Below, one piece after another: positions 1-8,329 of a stretch of 19,913 nucleotides of DNA. The notes under the pieces are model-generated. The model was not told where the DNA came from, ran no database searches, and worked only from the letters and a program-made list of their open reading frames with translations. Made by a program: the position numbers and the translations under genes. Each line of letters begins with the position of its first letter. Position 1 is the stretch's first letter. The stretch is taken from contig CAJXXD010000001.1 in assembly GCA_913062835.1 (NCBI GenBank), forward strand, positions 1 through 19,913, read 5' to 3'. This DNA is from an uncultured Gammaproteobacteria bacterium (lineage in GTDB: Bacteria; Pseudomonadota; Gammaproteobacteria; Pseudomonadales; Litorivicinaceae).

Positions 1-462
1 GGGCGTTTACAGGCCGGGAGCGGCGCAGATACTCTTTTTTTGAATAGCGGTCTCGATATTCTGGCGTTTGCAGATGTCGCCGATTCGCAACAGGACACCG
101 CCGAAGTCGTATTTACAGGCGATACTATCCATGGATTTGACTTCTCAAATGATCAGTTCGAACTGCCTGTCGCCATTGATGGATCGATCACCAATAACGT
201 CACGGTTGCCTCAGCCTTTCATTCAAATTTGGCGACGGTGCTGGCCAACGATGCCAATGTGGCGGCTGCACTGACAACGGATACAGCTGCTCCAGATATT
301 GATGCAGTCCTCGTGGAGGTGCTCGCCGGTGGCGCTGCTGGACATTATTTAATTGTTCAGGCCACCGCCAAAGACACCACGTTCGATGCGGCCACTGACC
401 TGTTGGTGAAGTTTGTTGGGGCGACCAATACAACGAGTTTTGATGCCACAAATCTCATTTAG
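1..462 (+). CDS. C-terminal part of an RTX-like, probably type I-secreted surface protein (5' end outside window)
   Basis: The frame is open from base 1 to the TAG at 460-462 and gives 153 residues with no start that must be internal, so the gene begins left of the window. Near the left edge the peptide reads GSGADTLFLNSGLDIL, which fits the glycine/aspartate-rich Ca-binding RTX repeat (GGxGxDxLx). The rest is rich in Ala, Thr, Asp and Val, has no cysteine, and ends in a short aliphatic tail (DATNLI) after an acidic stretch. Proteins exported by PrtD-type type I systems often end in acidic-then-hydrophobic residues. The final segment (HYLIVQATAKDTTFDAATDLLVKFVGAT) resembles the ends of large RTX or S-layer-like proteins. 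A complete type I secretion system follows about 360 bp downstream, so this is its likely substrate (inference). It could be an S-layer protein, an adhesin or an enzyme; the catalytic or structural part is not visible. Confidence 0.75.
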   Translation, partial: GRLQAGSGADTLFLNSGLDILAFADVADSQQDTAEVVFTGDTIHGFDFSNDQFELPVAIDGSITNNVTVASAFHSNLATVLANDANVAAALTTDTAAPDIDAVLVEVLAGGAAGHYLIVQATAKDTTFDAATDLLVKFVGATNTTSFDATNLI

Positions 463-589
463 ATCAAGCATATTGAGTCGAAGTGTTTCGAATGTGGTCA
501 AACCGGATTGATTCAATATTGTGATATTTGTCACAAATTGTGAGAGCTATGTTAGTATCCGCGGCAAATGACTTGTTGAGGACACATCC
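463..589 (+). promoter_or_regulatory. Promoter region of the secretion/glycan operon
   Basis: This AT-rich gap is the only sizeable non-coding stretch ahead of the 14 co-directional genes. It holds the Crp-type site at 520-535. Downstream of that is an extended -10-like element, TGT-TAGTAT (550-558), with a -35-like TTGTCA (528-533) inside the Crp site at a long 19-bp spacing. Transcription would start near 565-568, placing the Crp site centre about 38-41 bp upstream, close to the class II activator position. A small TCGAA-GTGT-TTCGA hairpin (478-491) follows the upstream gene but has no T-run, so I do not call a terminator. A further half-site, TTGTGAG, follows the operator at 538-544. Promoter boxes were assigned by eye. 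Confidence 0.5.
520..535 (+). promoter_or_regulatory. Crp-type operator TGTGATATTTGTCACA
   Basis: The site is a perfect match to the Crp consensus TGTGA-N6-TCACA. The same 16 bases, and 18 with two flanking A residues (520-537), recur in front of the Crp/Fnr gene at 19716-19733, in the same orientation relative to that gene. It overlaps the proposed -35 region and its centre is 62 bp upstream of the ATG at 590. Binding by the local regulator is inferred from that protein's SRETVTR recognition helix. A genome-encoded canonical Crp could also bind here. Confidence 0.75.
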
Positions 590-787
590 ATGGCGACTAT
601 CACAATTGACAATGTTGAATACGATCTCGAGCAGCTGTCTGATAATGCGCGCGCGCAACTGGGTTCAATCCAGACCGTTGATCAAAAACTGGCGGAGCTT
701 CAGGCAGAAGCGGCCATTTTGCAAACGGCGCGGACAGCTTATGCGGCTGCATTAAAGGCCGAACTGCCAAGCGATGAGGATGCCTAA
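590..787 (+). CDS. Small DUF6447-like protein, first gene of the operon
   Basis: The 65-residue protein starts MATITIDNVEYDLEQLSDNA and continues with a helical region rich in Ala, Leu and Glu, including LQAEAAILQTARTAYAAALK and ending in acidic residues. I recognise the pattern of the DUF6447 family: a short beta-strand start, then 'LSDxAxAQLxSIQxVDxKLAELQAE', then 'LQTARxAYxxALKxELP'. The ATG at 590 has a good Shine-Dalgarno sequence (TTGAGGAC, 575-582). There is no signal peptide and no membrane segment, so it is probably cytoplasmic. It sits directly between the operon promoter and the type I exporter, which suggests a role linked to secretion such as substrate handling, but no function is established from the sequence. 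The gap to the next gene is 36 bp. Confidence 0.8.
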   Translation: MATITIDNVEYDLEQLSDNARAQLGSIQTVDQKLAELQAEAAILQTARTAYAAALKAELPSDEDA

Positions 788-823
788 TCCGCAATGCATG
801 CATAAATCCGGCGGAATGGTCCT

Positions 824-2560
824 ATGCGAGAAACTGAATCTGTTAAAACTGTCAACGATGCGCTGAAGCTCTGTAAGCGCTCGTTTATTTCTGTTGCCTG
901 CTTTAGTGCGGTCATCAATTTGTTGATGTTGGTGCCGCCGCTTTACATGTTGCAGGTTTACGATCGTGTGATCCAAAGCGGCAGCATGCCAACGCTTTGG
1001 ACCCTCTCAATCATCATGGTCTTTCTGTTGACCATCATGGGCGTACTTGAGTGGGTGCGGTCGCAAATGCTGGTGCGCGTTTCTAACCGCTTTGATCAGC
1101 TATTGAGTCACCGGTTGTATCGGATCTCCATGCAGCAGGCCTTGTACTCAGGCGGTAACAACACGCAAGCCCAACCTCTTCAGGATCTGTTGGGACTCAG
1201 ACAATTTCTGACTGGAAACGGTCTATTTGCATTTTTTGACGCCCCTTGGCTACCGATTTTTATCGTCGTGATGTTTTTACTCCATCCGTTGTTCGGTTGG
1301 TTCGGGGTCGGAGCCACCATCGTGTTAGGGCTTCTCGCCTGGGCCAACGAAAAGACCACGTCGCCACTTCTTGCCGAGGCAAATAAAGAGCAAGCGGGCT
1401 TATCGCAGAAAACCAACAAAAGCATGAGAAATGCCGAGGTCGCGCATGCGATGGGGATGTTTGGCGGGCTTCGCTCGATTTGGGAGCAAAGCCATTTGAA
1501 GATGCTTGGTCATCAATCTGAAGCCAGTCATCGCGCCGGATTTTTCGTAGCGTTCTCAAAGACCCTGCGGATTATCATACAAAGCGTGATTTTAGGTGCG
1601 GGCGCCTATCTGGCGGTGCGTCAGGAAATTACACCGGGCTTGATGATTGCCGGTTCCATCCTTTTGGGGCGCTCATTGGCGCCGGTGGATCAAATGATCG
1701 GTGTGTGGAAGCAGTTTGTCTCAGCGCGCGGGCAATATGAGCGGTTGAACAGCCTGCTGGAGAAAGTACCGCTTGAGACCGAGCCCATGGCACTCCCTGA
1801 TCCAGAGGGCCGCGTGGTGTTTGAAAACGTTGCGGTGACTCCGCCCGGCCGTCAAGCACCAGTGACTCAGATTGGCTCGTTTGGACTCCCCTCAGGCGTT
1901 GTCGCGGTCATCGGGCCGAGTGCTGCCGGCAAGTCAACATTTGTCCGTGCGCTCCTCGGGATTTGGCCGCTTGCGCGCGGCGTGGTGCGCATCGACGGGG
2001 CCGACGCTCATCGCTGGAATCGTGATCATTTGGGACAGTTTCTAGGCTATTTGCCGCAGGATATCGAATTGTTTGAGGGGTCTGTGGCTTCCAACATCGC
2101 CCGCTTCGGTGAGGTGGATAGTGAGCGTGTCGTGGAGGCAGCCAAGCTTGCTGGCGTGCATGACATGATTCTGTCCCTCCCACAAGGATATGATACCGAT
2201 CTCGGCGTGTGTCCCTTGTCAGCCGGGCAACGACAGCGTGTTGCATTGGCACGCGCTGTGTATGGAACGCCTCGTTTAGTTGTACTCGACGAGCCGAACT
2301 CCAACCTCGATGATGTGGGTGAGCAGTCACTCGCCGAGGCTGTGTCAACGCTCAAAGCGAAGGGCGTCACAGTGGTCGTGGTCTCGCACCGTAAATCAAT
2401 TTTGCGCGTTGTAGACAGTATCATCGCAATGGCCGACGGTTCAGTAAAGATGATGGGCCCGAGAGATCAGATTTTGCAAAAACTGTCGGGTGTTGAAGCA
2501 CCGAGTGGCAACGTAACAACCATCCCAGCAGCACCCGCGGCACGGTCATCGAAGGACTGA
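824..2560 (+). CDS. Type I secretion ABC exporter (PrtD/HasD/RsaD type permease-ATPase)
   Basis: This 578-residue inner-membrane half-transporter should dimerise and use ATP to drive export of an RTX-type protein. The N-terminal domain (about 1-300) carries hydrophobic segments near residues 22-45, 58-78, 140-175 and 250-285, with the family-typical start 'LVPPLYMLQVYDRVIQSGS'. The ATPase domain has Walker A GPSAAGKST (364-372), Q-loop PQD (411-413), signature LSAGQRQRVALARA (465-478), Walker B LVVLDE (485-490) and H-loop His522. The signature has LSAGQ rather than LSGGQ. There is no C39 peptidase or CLD domain at the N-terminus, as expected for the PrtD branch rather than HlyB. The adaptor and channel genes follow at once, completing the three-part machine. 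The ATG at 824 has a modest GGCGGA upstream (811-815). Confidence 0.93.
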   Translation: MRETESVKTVNDALKLCKRSFISVACFSAVINLLMLVPPLYMLQVYDRVIQSGSMPTLWTLSIIMVFLLTIMGVLEWVRSQMLVRVSNRFDQLLSHRLYRISMQQALYSGGNNTQAQPLQDLLGLRQFLTGNGLFAFFDAPWLPIFIVVMFLLHPLFGWFGVGATIVLGLLAWANEKTTSPLLAEANKEQAGLSQKTNKSMRNAEVAHAMGMFGGLRSIWEQSHLKMLGHQSEASHRAGFFVAFSKTLRIIIQSVILGAGAYLAVRQEITPGLMIAGSILLGRSLAPVDQMIGVWKQFVSARGQYERLNSLLEKVPLETEPMALPDPEGRVVFENVAVTPPGRQAPVTQIGSFGLPSGVVAVIGPSAAGKSTFVRALLGIWPLARGVVRIDGADAHRWNRDHLGQFLGYLPQDIELFEGSVASNIARFGEVDSERVVEAAKLAGVHDMILSLPQGYDTDLGVCPLSAGQRQRVALARAVYGTPRLVVLDEPNSNLDDVGEQSLAEAVSTLKAKGVTVVVVSHRKSILRVVDSIIAMADGSVKMMGPRDQILQKLSGVEAPSGNVTTIPAAPAARSSKD

Positions 2561-2564
2561 AAAC

Positions 2565-3884
2565 ATGTCGGATCAAAATGTAGTGTCGTCTGTCAAAACC
2601 TCGGACACGGTGTTCGTTCGTATCGGTCTGTTTGTCGTGCTGGGTTTACTGGGTGGGTTTGGCCTGTGGGCAAGTCTTGCCCCGATTGATGGCGCGTCCG
2701 TTGCGCCGGGCGTTGTGGTGGTTGAGTCCTCGCGGAAGACCATTCAGCATCTGGAGGGCGGGATCATTGACGCGATTCATGTGCGTGAAGGTGAGGTGGT
2801 GGAACCCGGCCAAACCTTGGTGACACTGGATGCAACACAGACGCGTGCGCAAGTGGCGCTGTTGAAAACCCAATACGTTGATCTTGCAGCCCGACTGGCG
2901 CGTTTAAAAGCCATGCGGGTCGGCGCAGAGGCGATTCAATGGACGGATCCAGAGTTTGATTTAACAGCTGACGAAACGCGCCTACTTCAGGCTGCACGCG
3001 ACGACCAAGCGGCAATCTTTAAACGGCAACAAGTCGAGCTTTCAAGTCAGGTGAGCGTGCTGGATGAGCAGCGAGCCCAGCTGAATCAAAGGTTGAAAGG
3101 ACTGGAAGCCAGTCTGCCTGAGCGGCAGTCCACTGTGGACTCGTTTGAGGATGAGCTTGCGACTGCAAAGGCGCTTGTAGCTGACGGCTTTTCAACCGAG
3201 CAGCAGGTTCAAGAGTTAAGGCGTCAGTTGGCCAATGCGCGGGCCACGTTGTCACGTGAACGCAGTGAAATGCAGTCTTTACAAAGCCAGATTTTAGAGC
3301 TTCAGAGTCGCAAGGTCTCACTGATCAATGGCAATGGGAAGCAGGTTGATGAGGCATTGGCAGAGGTCCGTGCGCGCTATCAAGACGTCCTCGAGCGCCT
3401 GAACGCGGCCAACGATCGACTGGAGCGGTCCGTGATTCGTGCACCTGAGGGTGGCGTCGTACTGAAATTGATGCTGAAGACGGTTGGCGGCGTGGTGTCT
3501 TCAGGGCAGCCCATTATGGAGCTTGTACCGACCGGTGATCAGCTCAAAGTCGAGGCCCGTGTTCCGACACAGGACATTGATCGGGTCTCGATTGGTCAAC
3601 CGGCTGAAATCATGTTCCCGGCCTTCAATACCCACACAACGCCCCGGATTATCGGCACGGTTGTGCAACTCTCTGCAGATCGCCTGGTGGATCAGGCGAC
3701 GGGTATGCCCTATTTTATGGCGGAGATTGAAGTGTCAGAGACGGAGCGGGAGCGGCTTGAAGGGCGTGTCTTGTTACCCGGTATGTCAGCTCAGGTGTTG
3801 ATCAAAACCGGTGCGCGTACGCTATTCAGTTATCTAGCCAAGCCTGTGACTGACTCGATGAGTCGTGCACTGAGAGAAGACTGA
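2565..3884 (+). CDS. Type I secretion periplasmic adaptor, HlyD/PrtE family
   Basis: The 439-residue membrane fusion protein links the ABC exporter to the TolC-type channel. It has a short cytoplasmic N-terminus, one membrane segment (about 17-38, VFVRIGLFVVLGLLGGFGLW), a lipoyl/barrel-sandwich half (about 45-95, including HLEGGIIDAIHVREGEVVEPGQ), a long Gln/Glu/Leu-rich coiled-coil hairpin (about 100-290), the second lipoyl half starting IRAPEGGVVL (291-300), and a beta-barrel region with 'VEARVPTQDIDRVSIGQPAEI' and 'ATGMPYFMAEIEV' (about 325-415). Length and order match PrtE/RsaE-type adaptors. The ATG lies 4 bp after the exporter stop, implying translational coupling. No defects were seen. 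Confidence 0.94.
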   Translation: MSDQNVVSSVKTSDTVFVRIGLFVVLGLLGGFGLWASLAPIDGASVAPGVVVVESSRKTIQHLEGGIIDAIHVREGEVVEPGQTLVTLDATQTRAQVALLKTQYVDLAARLARLKAMRVGAEAIQWTDPEFDLTADETRLLQAARDDQAAIFKRQQVELSSQVSVLDEQRAQLNQRLKGLEASLPERQSTVDSFEDELATAKALVADGFSTEQQVQELRRQLANARATLSRERSEMQSLQSQILELQSRKVSLINGNGKQVDEALAEVRARYQDVLERLNAANDRLERSVIRAPEGGVVLKLMLKTVGGVVSSGQPIMELVPTGDQLKVEARVPTQDIDRVSIGQPAEIMFPAFNTHTTPRIIGTVVQLSADRLVDQATGMPYFMAEIEVSETERERLEGRVLLPGMSAQVLIKTGARTLFSYLAKPVTDSMSRALRED

Positions 3885-3895
3885 GGATTGAGGTG

Positions 3896-5203
3896 ATGGG
3901 TCGATTCCTGACCGTGATGGGAGCACTGCTTGGCATCAGTGCGCTGGCAGACGCTGAGACGCTTGGTCAGTCATATCAACGCGTGCTTGAGACGCATCCG
4001 GCCGTGATTCGCAGCACTCTGGAGGTCGATCGGCAACGGGCGCGCACCGATTTGTCGATGAGCGCGTTCAAACCACAGTTGGAATTGTCATTCTCCGAAA
4101 ACCGAATCGAGCAAGAAACACTGTCGGCGCAATCTGAGTTTGATGGGCAGTCGAATCGTGCCAATGTCTCTCAGTCGTTAATTGATTTAGCAGGCTTGCA
4201 GGGACTGAAGCGCGAACAACAGTTGACTGAGAGTGTCTCGACGCGCGTATTGAACGTCAAAGCACGATTGGCGCAACAATTGACCGAGCGCTACGTACGC
4301 CTCCTCGGCGCCCAGTCGCGGCAAAACGCCATTTCCGAGTTGGTGCAAAGTCTGCAATCGCGCCTCGCGCAGGCGACTGCCATGCAACAACGAGGGCAAC
4401 TCAGCCGGCTCGATGTGTTGCGCGTACAAAGCCGTCTCGCTGAGCGCAAAGCTGAGCTGTCGAGCGCCCAGAGTCAAGTGGACCGCGCACTGGCCGCACT
4501 GTTGGAGCTTGATCCTGAAATCACAATTGCCAATGTGGCATCACCGGACACAACACGGATCGATTGGCCGGCGGTCAATGAGCGGAGTGCGTTAGTGGAT
4601 GCGATGTATCAGTTGCATCCCGAACTTCAAGCGCTTAGTCAGCAGATTGATGCGGAGATGTTTGGTTTACAAGCCGTAGAGCGTCGTCGTTGGCCTCGCC
4701 TGAGCCTTACGGCAAGCTATGAACAGAGTAATATTGGATCGAATAATCGACAGATCAGTGACACCGATACCACTGTCTATGGTTTAACACTCAGCTGGCC
4801 TTTGTACCGAGGTGGTGCGCTATCTGCAGAAAAAACGGAGCAGGCGGCGGTGGTCAACCAGCTTGAGACCGACCACTTGGCGACGGGACGCTTTTTGAAG
4901 CGCTCACTCGACGAAGCGATCGCGCAGTTTGAAAACGGCCGCCGCGCTGCTGCTGTCGAGTCTGAAAATGTTGAAGGGCAGCGTCAAGCAGTGGACGTTC
5001 TCACACAGGCATACGATCGGGGTGCCGTATCACAGTCAGAACTTTTAGATGCCCTGGATAATCTGGCCAGTGCCCGCATCTCGCGTGATCAAGCGATCCT
5101 GGATGGATTGATTGGCTGGATTTCAATACGCGTACTCAGTGGCCAATTTGAACCCAGTGATCTGGATTTTGTTGATGCGGTAGCCGCCCAGTTTCGAGAT
5201 TGA
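3896..5203 (+). CDS. TolC-family outer-membrane channel of the type I system
   Basis: The protein (435 residues from this start) is the exit duct of the type I system. It begins with a signal peptide, MGRFLTVMGALLGISALADA, probably cleaved before ETLGQSYQ. The mature part has the twofold repeat of long helices and short strands seen in TolC: 'YQRVLETHPAVIRSTLEVDRQ', then 'DGLKREQQ'-like helices; and a second half with 'ALSQQIDAEMFGLQAVERRRWPRLSLTASYEQS', 'YGLTLSWPLYRGG' and 'YDRGAVSQSELLDALDNLASARISRD'. I prefer ATG at 3896 over the in-frame GTG at 3893 because TGAGGA (3882-3887) is then 8 bp upstream. The gene is 11 bp after the adaptor gene and 5 bp before the glycosyltransferase gene, which ties protein export and glycan genes into one transcription unit. 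Confidence 0.93.
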   Translation: MGRFLTVMGALLGISALADAETLGQSYQRVLETHPAVIRSTLEVDRQRARTDLSMSAFKPQLELSFSENRIEQETLSAQSEFDGQSNRANVSQSLIDLAGLQGLKREQQLTESVSTRVLNVKARLAQQLTERYVRLLGAQSRQNAISELVQSLQSRLAQATAMQQRGQLSRLDVLRVQSRLAERKAELSSAQSQVDRALAALLELDPEITIANVASPDTTRIDWPAVNERSALVDAMYQLHPELQALSQQIDAEMFGLQAVERRRWPRLSLTASYEQSNIGSNNRQISDTDTTVYGLTLSWPLYRGGALSAEKTEQAAVVNQLETDHLATGRFLKRSLDEAIAQFENGRRAAAVESENVEGQRQAVDVLTQAYDRGAVSQSELLDALDNLASARISRDQAILDGLIGWISIRVLSGQFEPSDLDFVDAVAAQFRD

Positions 5204-5208
5204 CCGCC

Positions 5209-6282
5209 ATGCAGCGGTTGGCGATTTTGCACCTCACGCGGGAATTTCCTGATGCCGTCACCGGGGGCATTGAGCAAAGCATCGCAATTGCAGCGCAGAG
5301 CCAACCGAATACGAGTCACACAGTGCTATGTTTGGGCAGTCGCGGTCAAGCGATGCGCAGTCACGTTGAACGCGTGCGCGTCTGGCGTGTCGAGCCGATG
5401 GGATCTGCCAAATTTTTTCCGCTCTCAATCCGTTGGTTTGCCCTGTTTCGGCGACTGGTACAGAGTGCGGATGTGGTGCATGTACATGCTCCCTTTCCTT
5501 TGGGCGAGCTGACCTCGCGGATGACATCAACGCCTGTTGTCTGCACCTACCACGCAGACCTCGATGGTTATTATGGCATCGGACGGCTCTACTGGATGCT
5601 GCAACGCAGATGGCTTCAAGGTGTCGGTGCGGTGATTGCAACCTCGGAGCATTACGATGCGTCATCGCCGGTATTATCCCGATTGCCGAGCGCGCGCGAT
5701 ATTATTCCGTTTGGTCTGCCGCCAACCGATCATTCACCCGTGAGACCGCCGGATGAGATGCCTGAGGTATTTTTTCTATTCTTAGGCTCACTACGCTGGT
5801 ACAAGGGCTTGGATACCTTGATCACTGCCGCTAAACAAACAGGGCTTCCGCTTGTGGTGGCGGGAGACGGTGATTTTCGTCATCTCGTGGAAACTGAGGA
5901 CCATCCGATCTATTGGCTTGGCCAGGTTTCTGATGCGCAACGCGCCTGGCTGTTGATGAAGGCCCGCGCATTGATTTTACCGTCAACCTCGCGCGCTGAA
6001 GCATTTGGGCTTGTGTTGTTAGAAAGTATGCGGGCTGGCAAACCAGCCATTTGCACGCGGCTTGGAACCGCCACCGATTGGTTGGTACAAGACGAGCAAA
6101 CAGGGCTTGTGGTCGACCCTGGAGATGCTGAGGGGTTGGCTCAGGCAATGCAAAGACTGTGGTCGGATGAGGGACTTGTTAGTGAGTTGGGGGATCAGGC
6201 CGCGCAACGTTTTCAATCGCAGTTTGAAAGTCGTCGTTATGCCGAGGCTCTCACCGCGGTTTATGAGCGTGTCGCCCGATGA
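5209..6282 (+). CDS. GT4-family glycosyltransferase (WbpZ-like)
   Basis: This 357-residue GT-B enzyme has an N-terminal acceptor domain with TGGIEQSI (18-25) and HVHAPFPLGE (91-100), and a C-terminal nucleotide-sugar domain beginning FLFLGSLRWYKGLDTLI (about 189-205). The EX7E motif is present: E264 and E272 in EAFGLVLLE. There is no signal peptide or membrane span, so it works at the inner face of the inner membrane. It probably adds a mannose or rhamnose unit early in O-chain assembly, since it sits with Wzm/Wzt and Gmd/Rmd. The order and type recall WbpZ, which adds the first D-rhamnose of Pseudomonas A-band, but the specificity is inferred. I chose ATG 5209 over TTG 5200, which would overlap the TolC stop. 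The stop overlaps the next gene by ATGA. Confidence 0.85.
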   Translation: MQRLAILHLTREFPDAVTGGIEQSIAIAAQSQPNTSHTVLCLGSRGQAMRSHVERVRVWRVEPMGSAKFFPLSIRWFALFRRLVQSADVVHVHAPFPLGELTSRMTSTPVVCTYHADLDGYYGIGRLYWMLQRRWLQGVGAVIATSEHYDASSPVLSRLPSARDIIPFGLPPTDHSPVRPPDEMPEVFFLFLGSLRWYKGLDTLITAAKQTGLPLVVAGDGDFRHLVETEDHPIYWLGQVSDAQRAWLLMKARALILPSTSRAEAFGLVLLESMRAGKPAICTRLGTATDWLVQDEQTGLVVDPGDAEGLAQAMQRLWSDEGLVSELGDQAAQRFQSQFESRRYAEALTAVYERVAR

Positions 6283-7079
6283 ACTTGGCATCTGAGGTGA
6301 GACGCGTCTGGCACTATCGGGGCTATGTTGTCTCCGCGATCGTCTCGGAATTTCGTGCACGGTTTGCCAACAGTCTGCTCGGCGGCAGTTGGATGATTTT
6401 GAGCCCGCTGGCCATGGTGGCAATCTATACCTTGGTCCTGTCAGTGATCTTGGCTGCCAAATTACCGGGTATTGAGCATGCGTATGCCTACCCGGTCTAT
6501 CTGGTCTCGGGAATTTTGGCCTGGAATGTGTTCACCGAGGTGCTAACCCGGATGACGCAGGTGTTTGTCGAGTTCGGCAATGTGTTCAGAAAAATGGCGA
6601 TCCCCAAGTTTTCTGTGTTTTGCGTTGTGATGGGTTCAGCCTACATCAATGCAGTGATCCTCTGGTGCGTCACATTGGTTCTGATCACAGCACTGGGTGT
6701 TGAGCTGTCTGGATGGGTATGGGTGGTTCCAGCTCTCTTGTTGTTGACCACACTGTTGGCCGGAGCCCTCGGTGCCTTGGCTGCCCTGATACATGTCTTT
6801 GCGCGTGATGTCGGCCATGTGTTGCCGGTCATCCTGCAGTTGTTATTTTGGATGACGCCGATTGTGTACACCCGCGAGATGGTGCCAGCTTCCTTTCAAT
6901 GGATTGTCGATCACCATCCACTGGCGCCTTTGGTGAAACTGTACCAGGACAGCATTGCCTATGGCCTTGCGCCAGGTCTTGAGGTGGTTGCGACCTACAT
7001 AGTGGTTGCTGCCAGCTTATGGTTCGGGTTTTGGTTACTCTTTAAACGGGCGATTTCAGAGGTGATGGACGCACTATGA
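6279..7079 (+). CDS. wzm: O-antigen ABC exporter, membrane subunit Wzm
   Basis: The 266-residue ABC-2 type permease has about six hydrophobic segments (near residues 36-58, 70-88, 110-138, 145-172, 180-197 and 235-255). It has the typical N-terminal start 'YRGYVVSAIVSEFRARFANSLLGGSWMILSPL' and the 'RDVGHVLPVILQLLFWMTPIVY' segment of polysaccharide exporters. With Wzt it moves a finished undecaprenyl-linked polysaccharide across the inner membrane. The gene starts within the stop of the glycosyltransferase gene and its own stop overlaps wzt (both ATGA), which supports equal expression of the two exporter subunits. A capsule or teichoic-type permease is the alternative, but the Wzt partner with a long C-terminal domain favours O-antigen. 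Confidence 0.92.
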   Translation: MNLASEVRRVWHYRGYVVSAIVSEFRARFANSLLGGSWMILSPLAMVAIYTLVLSVILAAKLPGIEHAYAYPVYLVSGILAWNVFTEVLTRMTQVFVEFGNVFRKMAIPKFSVFCVVMGSAYINAVILWCVTLVLITALGVELSGWVWVVPALLLLTTLLAGALGALAALIHVFARDVGHVLPVILQLLFWMTPIVYTREMVPASFQWIVDHHPLAPLVKLYQDSIAYGLAPGLEVVATYIVVAASLWFGFWLLFKRAISEVMDAL

Positions 7080-8329
7080 CAATCGCCTTATCCGTGCAGC
7101 ATGTCTCAAAAACCTTTTACAGCGATCCACTGTGGCGCCGTGTAAAGCGCTGGGTGGGTGGGGACGGAGAGTGTCTCTCAGGGCATCAGGTACTGGCCGA
7201 TATTTCATTTAGTATTGAGCGCGGAGAATCCGTGGGGATTGTTGGGGTCAACGGTGCTGGGAAAAGTACATTACTGAAATTATTGGTTGGCACACTAGCC
7301 CCCTCGTCTGGCGCCATTGATGTCAATGGGCATTTGGCTGCTATTTTAGAGCTCGGTATGGGTTTAAATGAGCTGTTAACGGCCCGTCAGAACGCGGCAC
7401 TGAGTCTCGCGATGTATGGGGTTATGCCGGATCAGGTCGATGCGCTGATTCCCTGGATTCATGAATTTTCAGAGCTGGGTGACTACTTTGAACAACCTGT
7501 GCGTGTGCTTTCAAGTGGCATGACGATGCGCCTTGCATTCTCGATTGCGACCAGTATTCGCCCTGAGATACTCATCATTGATGAGGCATTGTCGGTCGGT
7601 GATGCCTATTTTCAGCACAAATGTGCAGATCACATCCGAGCGTTGAAGCGTGCAGGCACCACCTTGTTGTTTGTCTCCCATGACATGACTGCGCTCCAAG
7701 CCCTGTGCGATCGCGCCTTATTGCTTGATCAGGGACAATTGGCGGCTGATGGTGAGACCGCTGAAGTCTTGAGTCTGTATAACGCGCTCCTCTCAAAGAA
7801 TTCGGCCGTGCATGAGGCGGCTCGAGCCAAAAAGCATGAATCGACCGGTCGAATCGAGTCCGGAACGCGACTGGCACAAATGACTGATTTTCAAATCAAG
7901 CCCATGGATGCAGCGCGACCGCGCCCCGAGGCCGCTGAAGGATTTTGGATCGGTGAGTCTGTCGAGTTGAGTGTGTCGATTGAAGTCGCGGCACCCATTG
8001 CATCGTTAGTGGTTGGTTTTTTATTGACCGATCGTCTGGGTCATCAAGTTTTTGGAACCAATACGCATTATCTCGACCGAACTCTCCACGAGCTCTCTGG
8101 TGGTCAGCACGTGATCTGTCGGTTTCAATTTCCGCTTAATTTGGGAGTGGGCAGTTATGCCTTGACTCTGGCACTGACCCCTGATGAAACCCATCTGACC
8201 GAAAACTTTCATTGGATTGATCGAGCGATGGTCTTTGAGCTGTTTCGTCCTGCCGGCATGCCGTATTCTATTGGGGTGTCGCACGTGCCTGTGGCTGCAA
8301 CACTGACAACGGACGATGCATGCGTATAG
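7076..8329 (+). CDS. wzt: O-antigen ABC exporter, ATPase Wzt with C-terminal glycan-binding-type domain
   Basis: This 417-residue protein has an ATPase domain (about 1-240) with Walker A GVNGAGKST (57-65), 'LELGMGLNELLTARQN' (91-106), signature LSSGMTMRLAF (145-155, the SSGM form typical of polysaccharide exporters), Walker B ILIIDE (165-170) and H-loop His202. A linker rich in Ala, Lys and Arg (about 240-260) leads to a beta-rich C-terminal domain (about 262-410), including 'VVGFLLTDRLGHQVFGTNT', that matches the Wzt C-terminal domain of E. coli O8/O9a type. In those systems this domain recognises a chemically capped chain end before export. The next gene is a methyltransferase with a coiled coil, a good candidate for making such a cap. 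The stop overlaps the next start. Confidence 0.93.
   Translation: MTIALSVQHVSKTFYSDPLWRRVKRWVGGDGECLSGHQVLADISFSIERGESVGIVGVNGAGKSTLLKLLVGTLAPSSGAIDVNGHLAAILELGMGLNELLTARQNAALSLAMYGVMPDQVDALIPWIHEFSELGDYFEQPVRVLSSGMTMRLAFSIATSIRPEILIIDEALSVGDAYFQHKCADHIRALKRAGTTLLFVSHDMTALQALCDRALLLDQGQLAADGETAEVLSLYNALLSKNSAVHEAARAKKHESTGRIESGTRLAQMTDFQIKPMDAARPRPEAAEGFWIGESVELSVSIEVAAPIASLVVGFLLTDRLGHQVFGTNTHYLDRTLHELSGGQHVICRFQFPLNLGVGSYALTLALTPDETHLTENFHWIDRAMVFELFRPAGMPYSIGVSHVPVAATLTTDDACV

Noticed and set aside
478..491. TCGAA-GTGT-TTCGA hairpin as a terminator of the upstream gene
   Set aside because: The stem is only 5 bp and no T-run follows.
1908..2424. Minus-strand frames of 146 and 125 codons
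   Set aside because: They are antisense to the exporter ATPase domain, whose Walker and signature motifs are intact.
5433..5756. 107-codon plus-strand frame inside the GT4 gene
   Set aside because: Cys/Arg-rich peptide typical of an out-of-frame read; the GT4 frame has EX7E and correct length.
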